NCBI RefSeq assembly: GCF_004349265.1
Contig: NZ_SMFL01000008.1
Coordinates: 236,267 to 300,266, forward strand
Length of the DNA stretch: 64,000 nt
DNA from: Dyadobacter psychrotolerans
Lineage (GTDB): Bacteria > Bacteroidota > Bacteroidia > Cytophagales > Spirosomataceae
Reading direction: 5' to 3'
In this document: piece by piece, positions 8,493-17,535 of the stretch
Layout of the letters: each line of letters begins with the position of its first letter
Numbering within the stretch: the stretch's first letter is position 1
Program-made: the position numbers and the translations under genes
Notes under the pieces: generated by a model
Told to the model about the DNA's origin: nothing
Database searches by the model: none
What the model saw: the letters and a program-made list of their open reading frames with translations, nothing else

Positions 8493-9494
8493 TTATCTAA
8501 TGATCAGTTTGGGTTCGACCACAATTTCTCTCGGCTGGTACGTGTCTGGTGTTTCCATCGCTTCGAGAAGCAGACCGGCAGCCTGGGCACCCAGTTCAGC
8601 AGGGAATTGCTCCACCGTTGCAATAGGGGGATTGTCAAGATAAGAGCAAAATGAAAGGTTGGAGAAAGTTACAAAACTGATATCCCGATTTATTTGCAAA
8701 CCTCTTTCCTTACAAATCTGCATGGCATCCAGTGCGATATAATCGTGGAAGGCAAGAACAACTTTGGGAGGATTTTCCAGGTCAAGCAGTTCATTTATTT
8801 TTAAAATGGTATCCTCTTTGGTCAGATTCAGGTTTTTGATGTAAGAAGCGCTGACCGGGATATTGTATTTTTTTAAACCATCAATATAACCTTTTAATCT
8901 TTCCTCGGTCGATTGAAGTGAATTGGGGCCGTTCATGAGAGCAATTTCAGTAAATCCTTTACCGATCAGGTATTCCATTGCATCAAAGGCCGCCTTGGTA
9001 ATATTGCCATAAACTGCGCTGTAACGGGGATGTTTCAGCACCCGGTCAAAAAAGACTATGGGGACTTTGTGTGTGGCGTTATTGAAATGCGTTTTGTTGT
9101 AAGTTTCAGAAGCCATTGAAACAAGAATGCCATCCACACCATGTTTAATCAATGATTCGATGGCGGCAGATTCACGTTCATAATCGTTCATGGACTGCAT
9201 AACCACCATGCTGTATCCCTTTGACATCAGCGTTTGTTCAATACCGGTAAGTGCAATGGAGAAATACTGTTCCGTCAGATAGGGAAGTACCACACCTACG
9301 TTGAAAGACTTGTTATTCTTGAAATTGATTGCCCGGCTATTGGGTTGATAATGAAGTTCTTTTGCCAGTTTCTGAACCTTTTCACGGGTAAGCGAGCCAA
9401 TTCTGGGATGATTTTGCAGTGCGCGGGAAACCGTTGAAACAGAAACCCCAAGTTCCTTTGCAATTTTCTTCATCGTCAGATTGGCATTCTGCAT
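8493..9494 (-). CDS. LacI/GalR-family transcriptional regulator
   Basis: A 333-residue regulator. The N-terminal helix-turn-helix reads MKKIAKELGVSVSTVSRALQ followed by the hinge region HYQPNSRA. The periplasmic-binding-protein-like effector domain follows, with FNVGVVLPYLTEQYF, GVDGILVSMASE, PIVFFDRV and ALMNGPNSLQSTEERLKGY segments, ending at the usual length of about 330-340 residues. It lies 249 bases upstream of the sugar kinase on the same strand, and the intervening DNA contains a tandem palindromic operator, so it most likely controls the kinase and GH109 genes in response to a sugar. The ligand cannot be told from sequence. Start ATG at 9494; an internal ATG seven codons on is also possible. 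Confidence 0.92.
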   Translation of the reverse strand: MQNANLTMKKIAKELGVSVSTVSRALQNHPRIGSLTREKVQKLAKELHYQPNSRAINFKNNKSFNVGVVLPYLTEQYFSIALTGIEQTLMSKGYSMVVMQSMNDYERESAAIESLIKHGVDGILVSMASETYNKTHFNNATHKVPIVFFDRVLKHPRYSAVYGNITKAAFDAMEYLIGKGFTEIALMNGPNSLQSTEERLKGYIDGLKKYNIPVSASYIKNLNLTKEDTILKINELLDLENPPKVVLAFHDYIALDAMQICKERGLQINRDISFVTFSNLSFCSYLDNPPIATVEQFPAELGAQAAGLLLEAMETPDTYQPREIVVEPKLIIR

Positions 9495-9593
9495 GTTGAG
9501 TGGGTTGTGCTAAATGGCTGCTATTCGTACTGGCTTGCTTTGTAACAAAGATAAAGATATAAAATTTGGTGTCTGGCTTGAGATAATACCTAA

Positions 9594-9627
9594 AACCAAA
9601 AACAGCAGACACCATAAGCATCTGCTA
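9594..9627 (-). terminator. Terminator of the YfhO-like gene
   Basis: The arms AGCAGA (9604-9609) and TCTGCT (9621-9626) flank an 11-base loop. On the minus strand the hairpin is followed by GTTTTTGGTTTT. It lies just after the stop of the YfhO-like gene. Confidence 0.55.
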
Positions 9628-9651
9628 TTTAACTTTCCTGTCAAATATGTT

Positions 9652-12147
9652 TTAAACCGGCTTATCCTTTTTATTTCTGATTTCCACAAAACATGCACCT
9701 GCAATCAGGGCTACCAGAAGGACAGAACTAATCAGGTCCACTTTGTGGCCGGCTGCGACAGAAACGGGTTCAAATCTGAAGGTAATGTTGTGTTTTCCGG
9801 CAGGGATACGCAAAGCGCGTAAAATATAATTGGCACGAATCAGATCAGCCGGTTTGCCATCGATGGTTACCTTCCATTCGTTACGGACGTTGTAATAAAT
9901 TTCAGAAAAAACTGCCAGGCCTTCACCTTTTGAATTGCTTTCATAAACAAGCTCATTGGGTTTGTAAGTGATCAGGCTGATTTTATCCGTAGAGTCAGCC
10001 TGCAGGGTCAGACCTTTGAGTTTGTCTGCAAATTTCTGATCAATAACCGCTTCCTGTTTTGGTTTAAGCGAGTCCAAAGCGGCCATTTCGGCATCGGCAT
10101 TCGGTACAATTTTGAAGCTTTTTACAAACCAGGCGTGACCGAAAGCCTCCGGATTTATTTGTACAGACTTGTTTCCCTGCTGATCGGCTGTGATGATATA
10201 CTTGGTATTAAGCATATTCAAAACATTGATGTTTGGAGATTGTTTGTTGATCTGGCGTTCAAAGAGTTCCTGGTAGCGGCGAAGTTTTGCTCCGTGGTAA
10301 CCTCCCAGCGACTTATGAAAATAAGATGCGTCGGCACTATTAAAGGGTCCTTGCCGCGAAGAAACATCATAAACCTTATAATCAGGATCGGTATCTCTCA
10401 ATATTTGCTCATCCGCCGCACTTGGTGTAGTGGTTGACTGCGCTGCAAAGCTGCTCACAAAATCTTCATTATTCAGATATCTTTTGTCTATTCCAAACAT
10501 GTCAAAAATCATCAGCAATATCAAAGTGCTGTATAAAATGACCGGTCTGATCTTTTCCTTCATCCAAAGCCAGACCAAGCCTGCTGTGATCAGGATAAAA
10601 ATAAGACCTCTCATCGCATCTCCTTTCATCAGTCCGGCGCGGTCTTTTACAATCGAATTAACTATTTCCTGAGCAAAACCTTTGTCCTGGGTCATTTGTG
10701 CAAACTGTTCAACATGTTGAGCGTCGCTGGCAGATTGGAAACTAAAAAATACGGATGGCATAATAGCCAGAATCAGCATTAATCCGCCTGTAACACCCAG
10801 TGAAATCAGAAACGGGCGTTCCAGTTCTTTCCAGGATATTTTCTTTTGGACGATCCTGGTAAGTGTAAGAATCGCAAGAATAACAATCAGTAATTCCGCC
10901 AATACAATTACCATCGTTACTGCCCGGAATTTGTTGAACATCGGGAAATAGTCAAAAAACAGATAGTTAATTCCTGCCAAAGTTTTCCCCATTGCCCAGA
11001 TCAGATAAAGCAATGTAACACCCGCAGCCCAGGATTTTAACGGACTTCTGATAATAAACAGTCCTAAAACAAAGAAGAAAAATATCATTGCACCCATGTA
11101 ATATGGTCCGCCCATGATCGGCTGCTCTCCCCAGTAAAGCGGCAATTGCTGAATCACATTTTGCGCCGTTGCAGCATCTACGCCGCGGTTGGTCAAAGTT
11201 TTATAGGTGTCGGAAGAGTTAGTCAACGGTCCGTATGTGGCACCACCATAGGCATTCGGGATTACCAGTGTAAGGATTTCTCCTATACCGTAGCTGTATT
11301 GAAACGCATATTCTTTATCCAGCCCATCCTGTTTTGGGGCTGTACCCGCCGTGCTTACTGCGCTTAATTCCGACTTTCCGCGAATCGTTTCTTTGGTATA
11401 ATCATAGGCATTCCAAAGTCTCGTAGTATGCGCTCCTACCGCAACTGCGCCCGCAAAAGCCAATCCTGCCAGGATCATTGTCAGCTGTTTTATTTCTCCT
11501 TTTTTGATAAAAGCAAGACTTTCAACGATAACAAGAACAATAATGCCTACTCCCAGATAGTAGGTAATCTGGACGTGATTGGCATAAAGTTCGAGAGATA
11601 GAAACAAGGCTGTGAGGGCCGATCCGGCAAGCCAGTTTTTCCTGAATGCCAGAAAAACACCAGCCAAAACGCCTGGTGCATACATAACCGCAATAATTTG
11701 CGAAACGTGGCCGGCTTCGAGGTTGACTATATTAAAAGACGAAAAGGCAAAAGCAATGGCTCCCAAAGCCGCGACCCAGCCGCCTGTACCCAAAACAAGA
11801 AATAAAATATAGGCACTTACCATTCCCGTCAGCAGGTAGTTGGCCGGAGCAGGAAGAATTTTATTAATAGCCTGGCCGAGTTTGGTGGGTAAGCTGGTTG
11901 GATAATCGCCTGCGATCAGATAAGCGGGCATTCCGGCAAACATGCCGTTGGTCCATTGCGACCACTCACCGGTTTTTTCATGATAGGTTACAATTTCCTT
12001 TGCGGCAGCTTTGGCCTGCTGGTCGTCAGTCATGTTCAGTTTTTTACCCTGCAAAACCGGAGAAACGTAAATGATTGCCAGAATCATGAAACCAACGATT
12101 GCAATTAAATGAGGCCAGATACGCTGCCAGGAAAACAAATTTTTCAT
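9652..12147 (-). CDS. YfhO-family polytopic membrane protein (GT-C-like)
   Basis: An 831-residue inner-membrane protein. An N-terminal transmembrane segment (IAIVGFMILAIIYVSPVL) precedes a long loop with MTDDQQAKAAAK and TNGMFAGMPAYL, then about ten further hydrophobic helices up to residue 560. A soluble beta-rich region (about 570-790) follows, with a last helix near the C-terminus (VDLISSVLLVALIAGACF). The pattern matches the YfhO family, whose characterised Gram-positive members help glycosylate lipoteichoic acid. In Bacteroidota the glycan acceptor is unknown. It is divergent from pfkA across a 316-base intergenic region, with no obvious partner gene. Family call firm, function unknown. 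Confidence 0.82.
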   Translation of the reverse strand: MKNLFSWQRIWPHLIAIVGFMILAIIYVSPVLQGKKLNMTDDQQAKAAAKEIVTYHEKTGEWSQWTNGMFAGMPAYLIAGDYPTSLPTKLGQAINKILPAPANYLLTGMVSAYILFLVLGTGGWVAALGAIAFAFSSFNIVNLEAGHVSQIIAVMYAPGVLAGVFLAFRKNWLAGSALTALFLSLELYANHVQITYYLGVGIIVLVIVESLAFIKKGEIKQLTMILAGLAFAGAVAVGAHTTRLWNAYDYTKETIRGKSELSAVSTAGTAPKQDGLDKEYAFQYSYGIGEILTLVIPNAYGGATYGPLTNSSDTYKTLTNRGVDAATAQNVIQQLPLYWGEQPIMGGPYYMGAMIFFFFVLGLFIIRSPLKSWAAGVTLLYLIWAMGKTLAGINYLFFDYFPMFNKFRAVTMVIVLAELLIVILAILTLTRIVQKKISWKELERPFLISLGVTGGLMLILAIMPSVFFSFQSASDAQHVEQFAQMTQDKGFAQEIVNSIVKDRAGLMKGDAMRGLIFILITAGLVWLWMKEKIRPVILYSTLILLMIFDMFGIDKRYLNNEDFVSSFAAQSTTTPSAADEQILRDTDPDYKVYDVSSRQGPFNSADASYFHKSLGGYHGAKLRRYQELFERQINKQSPNINVLNMLNTKYIITADQQGNKSVQINPEAFGHAWFVKSFKIVPNADAEMAALDSLKPKQEAVIDQKFADKLKGLTLQADSTDKISLITYKPNELVYESNSKGEGLAVFSEIYYNVRNEWKVTIDGKPADLIRANYILRALRIPAGKHNITFRFEPVSVAAGHKVDLISSVLLVALIAGACFVEIRNKKDKPV

Positions 12148-12280
12148 TTTGATAATATTAAGCTACCAGTCTTTTTAGGATTTCGGCTTTTGGGACCGAA
12201 ATTTTTTACAAATATGACTTTTCAATCAGGAATACCTGATATGCGTTTTGTCATTCGTGTTAAATTTTTATTAATCAGCG

Positions 12281-12288
12281 CAAATATA
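12281..12288 (-). promoter_or_regulatory. Putative -7 element for the YfhO-like gene
   Basis: Read on the minus strand, TATATTTG fits TAnnTTTG exactly. No TTG was found at the expected -33 distance. It lies 134 bases before the start codon at 12147. Confidence 0.35.
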
Positions 12289-12388
12289 GAAGTATTGATA
12301 TATGTTTGGGATGTTAAAATTGAATCTTCTTTTGGTATTTTTTTAATAGAATTGAGAAATAGGTCGTATATTTTAGAAAAATACCAGA

Positions 12389-12396
12389 TAAATTTG
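12389..12396 (+). promoter_or_regulatory. Putative -7 element for pfkA
   Basis: TAAATTTG fits the TAnnTTTG consensus exactly and lies 67 bases before the pfkA ATG. No good -33 TTG is seen. Confidence 0.35.
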
Positions 12397-12463
12397 CGGA
12401 AATTGTGCCTTTAAGGTTAAAATGAACTGTTAAGAGATCGAATAGAAGTAACCCCAGAAATAA

Positions 12464-13438
12464 ATGAAGAGAATTGGAGTTTTTACCTCAGGAGGAGATG
12501 CACCCGGCATGAACGCGTGTATCAGAGCCGTTGTCAGAGGGGCTGTTTATCATGGAATCGAAGTATACGGAATTAGAAGAGGATATAACGGAATGATTGC
12601 CGGTGACGTCTACAAAATGGAGTCGCATTCGGTAAGTAATATTGTTCAAAGAGGAGGTACTATTTTAAAATCTGCACGGAGTAAAGAGTTTATGACTCCC
12701 GAGGGAAGGAAAAAAGCGTACGAAAATCTGACGGAACTGGGCATTGAGGGATTGGTTGCGATTGGCGGAAACGGAACCTTCACCGGCGCCATGATTTTTG
12801 GAAATGAATATGGCATTCCAACCGTTGGAGCACCCGGAACGATTGACAATGATTTGTACGGTACCGACTATACCATTGGTTTTGATACGGCCGTAAATAC
12901 TGCTTTGGATGCAATCGACCGGATTCGGGATACGGCGAGTTCACACGACAGGATCTTTTTTATCGAAGTAATGGGGCGTGACTCAGGTTACATTGCTGTG
13001 CAATCCGGAATCGCCGGTGGTGCAGAACTTGTGATGGTGCCGGAAGTTCTCACGCCAATTTCTGAGGTTGTTGAAACGTTGAAACAGGGATGGAGCCGTT
13101 CAAAATCTTCATCTATCATTATCGTTGCCGAAGGTGATGAAGAAGGAAGTGCAGCCGAAGTTGCTGAGAAAATTAAACGCCAGGTGAGTGAAGATGCGGA
13201 TATCCGGGTAACCACACTGGGGCATACACAACGCGGAGGACCACCGTCAGCCTATGATCGTATACTGGCAAGCCGTTTGGGACTTGGCGCATTGGAAGGC
13301 TTAATGGCCGGACAGAAAAATGTGATGGCAGGGATCATCAATAATGATCTTGTTTACACCCCGTTTGAAGACACGATCCGTCTGCCAAAACCTATTAATG
13401 AAGACTTGCTGAGAATGGTTAAAATTCTGAGCGTTTAA
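12464..13438 (+). CDS. pfkA: ATP-dependent 6-phosphofructokinase
   Basis: A 324-residue glycolytic enzyme that phosphorylates fructose 6-phosphate. Family motifs are all in order: TSGGDAPGMNACIRAVVRG near the N-terminus, SARSKEF, PGTIDNDLYGTDYTIGFDTA with the catalytic TIDND, the EVMGRDSGYIA segment, and LGHTQRGGPPSAYDR. Length matches bacterial ATP-PFKs (about 320). One oddity: the ATP/Mg loop reads GGNGTFTGA, with Asn where E. coli PfkA has Asp103 in GGDGS. It stands alone, divergent from the YfhO-like gene. The ATG at 12464 gives the conserved KRIGVFTSGG start. Confidence 0.95.
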   Translation: MKRIGVFTSGGDAPGMNACIRAVVRGAVYHGIEVYGIRRGYNGMIAGDVYKMESHSVSNIVQRGGTILKSARSKEFMTPEGRKKAYENLTELGIEGLVAIGGNGTFTGAMIFGNEYGIPTVGAPGTIDNDLYGTDYTIGFDTAVNTALDAIDRIRDTASSHDRIFFIEVMGRDSGYIAVQSGIAGGAELVMVPEVLTPISEVVETLKQGWSRSKSSSIIIVAEGDEEGSAAEVAEKIKRQVSEDADIRVTTLGHTQRGGPPSAYDRILASRLGLGALEGLMAGQKNVMAGIINNDLVYTPFEDTIRLPKPINEDLLRMVKILSV

Positions 13439-13551
13439 TGTTTATACAGGATTTCATTCATTTCTGATCGGAAATGAATTTATAAAATAGTCAGGGATAG
13501 TCATTGAAAATGGTACTCCATGATCAGGTGATTATATCCTATGACTATTTG

Positions 13552-14325
13552 TCAACAATAGCCCATCAGTTTGTATATCAGGTACCCAATCCATTCGTGC
13601 CACAACAGATCAAAATTGGCCAGTGCATCGGGTTTTGGAACAATGAGGTTATCAAAATTTAGTATCCTTCCCCCTCCGTAAAAGTCTGCCGGGAACGGCT
13701 CTGCTTTTATACCAGCTTTGGCAAAACATGCAATTGCCCTTTTCATGTGGAATGAGGAAGTAATTAACAGACAACGGCTTGAAGGCAATTTCGATTGCAG
13801 AATTCGGGAAGTATAAATCGCATTTTCACGTGTATTTTTTGCTTTTGTTTCCAAAATAATATCTTCCGGTTTTACTCCCCACTTTATCAGCAGATTCGCA
13901 GCCTGACCGATTTCTCCTTTATTATGAACGGTCAGAAATTCAGGACTAAAACCTGATAGAAGGATTTTTTTAATTTTTCCGGCTTTGTAAAGCAGGTAAG
14001 CCTGAACGAACCGGTCGCTGTGGGAGCCGATGGAAGGATGATCTGAGGTCAACGGGCTAACACCTATCAATCCGCCTGAAAGAACAATTCCGATGTCATA
14101 TTCTTTTTCCACATTATCAATATTAACGTATTCGAATTCCCACCAGTTGAACATCTTATTCACCAGATAACTGTTGGAAGTCAGAACCAAGCAGCAAAAC
14201 GAAATAGTCAATAAAACTTTCCTTCGCCTGCTGTTGTTTGAAAGCAGTCCCCAAGCGCATAGAATAAAGAAAATGCTAAACGGCATTACCAGAAAATCAA
14301 GCGCTTTGGACAGAAAATAAAACAT
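13552..14325 (-). CDS. YdcF/SanA-like DUF218 membrane-anchored protein
   Basis: A 257-residue protein with two N-terminal hydrophobic segments (about residues 5-27 and 37-52), followed by a soluble DUF218 domain. Domain motifs are DIGIVLSGGLIG, SHSDRFVQAYLLYKAG, KKILLSGF, WGVKPEDIILETKAKNTREN and LLITSSFHMKRA. In E. coli, relatives such as ElyC and SanA affect envelope and peptidoglycan precursor metabolism; no activity is proven for this subfamily. It is convergent with pfkA and divergent from the thiol reductase gene that follows. The start ATG leads directly into the first membrane helix. Confidence 0.82.
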   Translation of the reverse strand: MFYFLSKALDFLVMPFSIFFILCAWGLLSNNSRRRKVLLTISFCCLVLTSNSYLVNKMFNWWEFEYVNIDNVEKEYDIGIVLSGGLIGVSPLTSDHPSIGSHSDRFVQAYLLYKAGKIKKILLSGFSPEFLTVHNKGEIGQAANLLIKWGVKPEDIILETKAKNTRENAIYTSRILQSKLPSSRCLLITSSFHMKRAIACFAKAGIKAEPFPADFYGGGRILNFDNLIVPKPDALANFDLLWHEWIGYLIYKLMGYC

Positions 14326-14430
14326 TTGGATAAGAACCTGACAGAAGTTGTCGTTTTGAAGTTAATTTTGTCTGAAAGATAAAGGTTGAAATAATTAATT
14401 AACAGTCACAAGCAAACAGGATTTTTTCTG

Positions 14431-15837
14431 ATGAAATATTTTATCCGGTTATCAGTTTTATCACTATTCACGGCATTCACATTTATTACAACAGGGCTTG
14501 GCCAGGGCTACCAGATCGAAGCGCATATAAAAGGGATCAGAGACTCCTCACTTATTCTGGGGCATTATAGCCGCAGCAACACGCAATTTGTTCCCAAGGA
14601 CACAGCAAAGGCTGATGCAGATGGTAATCTGGTATTTAAAGGGACGACGAACCTTCCGGGTGGCTTGTATGTCATCCTTTTTCCTGGCAACCGGAGTTGG
14701 GTAGAACTGGTTTATTCCGGCAAGGAAAATAACTTCTCATTCACTACGGATACTCTGGATGTGATAGGCCATATGAAGGTGAAAAACTCAAAAGAGAACG
14801 AGCTTTTTTATACTTATCAGAATGAGTTAAATAGTAAAGCTAAACACATTGAAGTACTGAGAAAGCAAAATGGTCCGGATTTTCAGAAACAATTGATAGC
14901 TTCTCAGGAAGAATTTAAAGCATTTCGTCAAAAATTTCTGACTGACAACACAGAAACATTTACAGTAAAACTGCTGAAAATGTCTTCTGATCCTGAAATT
15001 CCTGCTGCGCCGAAACTTGCTAACGGTAAATCGGATTCTATTTGGGTTTTTAATTATTATAAGTCACATTATTGGGATGACTACGATTTCTCTGACATCA
15101 GGATCATGAACACACCTTTCCTGGAACCAAGGCTTGACAGGTATTTTAAAAATCTGGTCGTTCAGGTTCCGGATTCAATCATTAAAGATGCAAATAAAGT
15201 GGTGGCAAAAGCTTCTGCAAACAAGGACATCAAGTCGTTTGTCGTTTATTACATTACCAACCAATACGAAAATCCTAAAACTGTTGGAACTGAGGCCGTG
15301 TGGGTACATATGGCGCAGAAGTATTACCTGACTGGTGAAATGGGTGTTGCCGATGACATTAAAAAACGTATAGCCGAGAAGGTGGATACGATGAAAGATC
15401 TGCTGGTAAATAAAACATTTCCTGCCCTGACTTTAACCGATCCGGAAGGAAAAAAAGTCAGTCCGCAGGCTTTAGCTGCCAATTACACGGTGCTGTTTTT
15501 TTATGCGCCTACCTGTGGTCACTGTAAAGAAGCATCGCCCAAGCTGAAAGCTTTTTATGATAAAAACAAAGCGAACGGAATTAAGGTGATGGCTATCTCA
15601 ACAGAACACGACATGAAAGAGTGGAAGTCGTTTATTACCACCTATCATCTTGAAGAACTGGTGAATGGCTTCGATGCGCTCAAACAAATCGATTTTAACA
15701 GAAAGTTTGATGTCGTTACGACGCCAACTATTTATATCCTTGATAAAAATAAAAAAATAATCGCCAGGAAAATGCCTGTTGAGCAGCTTGAAGATTTTCT
15801 TAATTACTATCAGAATAAGATGGCTAAGAAGATTTAG
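14431..15837 (+). CDS. TlpA-like thiol:disulfide reductase with N-terminal DUF4369-type domain
   Basis: A 468-residue exported protein. A signal peptide (about residues 1-25, ending near GLGQG) is followed by a beta-rich DUF4369-type domain (YQIEAHIKGIRDSSLILGHY), a helical middle region, and a C-terminal AhpC/TSA-thioredoxin domain. The redox motif is Cys362-Gly-His-Cys365 within YAPTCGHCKEASPK, and the cis-Pro segment is VTTPTIYILD. Such proteins keep periplasmic cysteines reduced, for example for cytochrome c maturation. The CGHC dipeptide is the same as in protein disulfide isomerase. A terminator follows and the neighbouring genes are on the other strand, so it is monocistronic. Confidence 0.85.
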   Translation: MKYFIRLSVLSLFTAFTFITTGLGQGYQIEAHIKGIRDSSLILGHYSRSNTQFVPKDTAKADADGNLVFKGTTNLPGGLYVILFPGNRSWVELVYSGKENNFSFTTDTLDVIGHMKVKNSKENELFYTYQNELNSKAKHIEVLRKQNGPDFQKQLIASQEEFKAFRQKFLTDNTETFTVKLLKMSSDPEIPAAPKLANGKSDSIWVFNYYKSHYWDDYDFSDIRIMNTPFLEPRLDRYFKNLVVQVPDSIIKDANKVVAKASANKDIKSFVVYYITNQYENPKTVGTEAVWVHMAQKYYLTGEMGVADDIKKRIAEKVDTMKDLLVNKTFPALTLTDPEGKKVSPQALAANYTVLFFYAPTCGHCKEASPKLKAFYDKNKANGIKVMAISTEHDMKEWKSFITTYHLEELVNGFDALKQIDFNRKFDVVTTPTIYILDKNKKIIARKMPVEQLEDFLNYYQNKMAKKI

Positions 15838-15863
15838 TTTTTATTTCAAAGTTAACAAGACTC

Positions 15864-15902
15864 AAAAACCTCCGCTTGAAACAATTTAAGCCGGAGGTTT
15901 TT
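15864..15902. terminator. Bidirectional terminator between convergent genes
   Basis: The arms AAAAACCTCCG (15864-15874) and CGGAGGTTTTT (15892-15902) are perfect complements with A and T runs at both ends. It serves the thiol reductase gene on the plus strand and the lactonase gene, ending at 15905, on the minus strand. Confidence 0.9.
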
Positions 15903-15904
15903 GT

Positions 15905-17005
15905 TTATAAAAAAGTTACGCAAATCGGCGCCTTTACGGAGATGCTTTCCTGTTTAAAAGTCAGTTTGCCGGTTTGCGGGTCGACCGTGTAAACCACCAG
16001 ATTATTGGCATCCTGGTTGGCCACGATCATATACTTCCCGGTTGGATCGATGTTGAAATCCCGGGGAACGACAATGGATTTTGTGATTTCATCTACTTTT
16101 TCCAATGTACCGTTTGGGTTAATTTTAAATGCACTTACTGAGTTATGGCCGCGATTGGAAACGTAAACAAACTTTCCGTTTGGGTGAAGACGAATGGCAG
16201 CGCTGGTGTTGTTGCCGGTAAAATCTGCCGGCAGGGTAGGATAGGTTGCGATGGTTGTAATCACTCCTTTTTTATCTATTGAACAGGCTGTCAGCGTAGA
16301 TTCCAGTTCATTCAGTAAAAACAGATTTTTGCCGGAGGGATGAATGACCAGATGCCTTGGGCCGGAACCTGGTTTGGCGGTATAAAAAGGCTGGGCAGGA
16401 TTAGCTGTTAGTTTTCCGGATTTCAGGTCTACAGTATAATTCATTACCCTGTCACTTCCTAAATCCACCGAATAAACATTTTTGCCATCCGGACTTGCCG
16501 TTGAAAAATGGGCGTGCGCTTTTTCCTGCCGTTTTGTATTGGGCCCCGTTCCGCTGTATTGTTCGGTATAGGTCGCCGGGTTCACTTCTCCGTTTGCGTT
16601 CAAAGTATATGCAGAAAAACTTCCGCCGGTGTAATTAGCAATAAAAGCCATTTTACCGGAAGGATGTACGGATACATGACAGGGATTTTGCCCCTCAGAG
16701 GATTGACTATTCAGGTAAGTGAGTTTGTTGTCACTGCCAATAGAAAAAGCGCTGATTTTGTTATCCCCGGATGCTGCATAAAGATTTTTTTTGTTAGGAG
16801 AAATACTCATATATCCCGGCCCTTTGCAATTATTAAAGGTATCAATCAGCGTTATTTTTCCGGTTGAAAGATCAAGCTCACAAAGTGATATGGATGAATT
16901 TTCGCCTTTGTCTCCGGTTCCGATGTAAAATGGAATTGATTTCTTTTGAAATGAAAGAATAGAGAAACAGGCCAGGATGATTATTAAGAAGCTTAGCTTT
17001 TTCAT
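15905..17005 (-). CDS. Secreted lactonase-family beta-propeller protein (6-phosphogluconolactonase-like)
   Basis: A 366-residue protein with an N-terminal signal (MKKLSFLIIILACFSILSF). Its seven-bladed propeller repeats show the Lactonase (PF10282) pattern: YMSISPNKKNLYAA, CHVSVHPSGKMAFIANY, HFSTASPDGKNVYSVDLG, RHLVIHPSGKNLFLLNE, AIRLHPNGKFVYVSNRG and DFNIDPTGKYMIVANQD. The conserved His before each P-x-GK turn is typical. Cytosolic members hydrolyse 6-phosphogluconolactone, but the export signal here makes that role doubtful; a periplasmic sugar lactone or a non-enzymatic role is possible. It is divergent from csaA. Confidence 0.85.
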   Translation of the reverse strand: MKKLSFLIIILACFSILSFQKKSIPFYIGTGDKGENSSISLCELDLSTGKITLIDTFNNCKGPGYMSISPNKKNLYAASGDNKISAFSIGSDNKLTYLNSQSSEGQNPCHVSVHPSGKMAFIANYTGGSFSAYTLNANGEVNPATYTEQYSGTGPNTKRQEKAHAHFSTASPDGKNVYSVDLGSDRVMNYTVDLKSGKLTANPAQPFYTAKPGSGPRHLVIHPSGKNLFLLNELESTLTACSIDKKGVITTIATYPTLPADFTGNNTSAAIRLHPNGKFVYVSNRGHNSVSAFKINPNGTLEKVDEITKSIVVPRDFNIDPTGKYMIVANQDANNLVVYTVDPQTGKLTFKQESISVKAPICVTFL

Positions 17006-17113
17006 TTGTGCAGATTAACTTTCGGGATTATTATCTAAGGTTAAAGTAAGACCTTTGCCATTTATAACGTAAAAATCTGTTTTTTGCCAATTCAATATTA
17101 ATTACCAAACTTT

Positions 17114-17452
17114 ATGAATACCATCACCTGGCAGGATTTTGAAAATGTGGACCTGCGCGCCGGAACAATCATTCGTGTCGAAGATTTTCCAAAAGCCAGA
17201 AAACCAGCCTACAAACTTTGGATTGATCTGGGAACTGAAATTGGGATTAAACAAAGTTCGGCTCAAATCACTGCACGATACAGCAAAGAGGATCTGATCA
17301 ACAAACAGATACTTTGCGTGGCTAATTTTCCAGTCAAACAAATCGCTGACTTTCAATCTGAGGTGCTCACCACAGGTTATGTGCTTCCTGACGGAGAAGT
17401 GATTCTTTCATCTCCCGACTTTCCCGTAGAAAATGGAACCAGGCTGGCATAA
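17114..17452 (+). CDS. csaA: tRNA-binding-domain chaperone-like protein CsaA
   Basis: A 112-residue single-domain OB-fold protein. The characteristic blocks are present: DFENVDLRAGTIIRVEDFPKA, PAYKLWIDLGTEIGIKQSSAQI, CVANFPVKQI and EVLTTGYVLPDGEVILSS. The length is the usual 105-115. CsaA resembles the tRNA-binding domain of methionyl- and phenylalanyl-tRNA synthetases, and B. subtilis CsaA has been linked to protein export. It is cytosolic. copA starts 84 bases downstream but has its own promoter-like sequence, so the two need not be cotranscribed. Confidence 0.93.
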   Translation: MNTITWQDFENVDLRAGTIIRVEDFPKARKPAYKLWIDLGTEIGIKQSSAQITARYSKEDLINKQILCVANFPVKQIADFQSEVLTTGYVLPDGEVILSSPDFPVENGTRLA

Positions 17453-17482
17453 ATGCTAATCTTGTAAGGTCGGGACATAATT

Positions 17483-17518
17483 CTGTAACAGTTATATCTG
17501 GTTAGGTAGGTACTTTTG
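17483..17518 (+). promoter_or_regulatory. Putative copper-regulated promoter of copA
   Basis: TACTTTTG (17511-17518) fits the -7 consensus TAnnTTTG. No TTG lies at the -33 position; instead CTGTAACAG (17483-17491), a small palindrome, occupies that zone. The same CTGTAA-to-TACTTTTG arrangement precedes the copper operon at 21728-21762. The missing -33 element suggests dependence on an activator. Confidence 0.45.
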
Positions 17519-17535
17519 TATCAAATACATAAGTT

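Larger units (their letters stand above)
12148..12463. other. AT-rich divergent intergenic region between the YfhO-like gene and pfkA
   Basis: This 316-base gap contains only promoter-like elements: TATATTTG read on the minus strand (12281-12288) and TAAATTTG on the plus strand (12389-12396). I see no coding potential, terminator or RNA structure of note. Confidence 0.6.

Noticed and set aside
13491..13550. Possible stem AAATAGTCA with TGACTATTT between pfkA and the YdcF-like gene
   Set aside because: The arms are perfect but separated by about 45 bases and lack a T tract, so it was not counted as a terminator.
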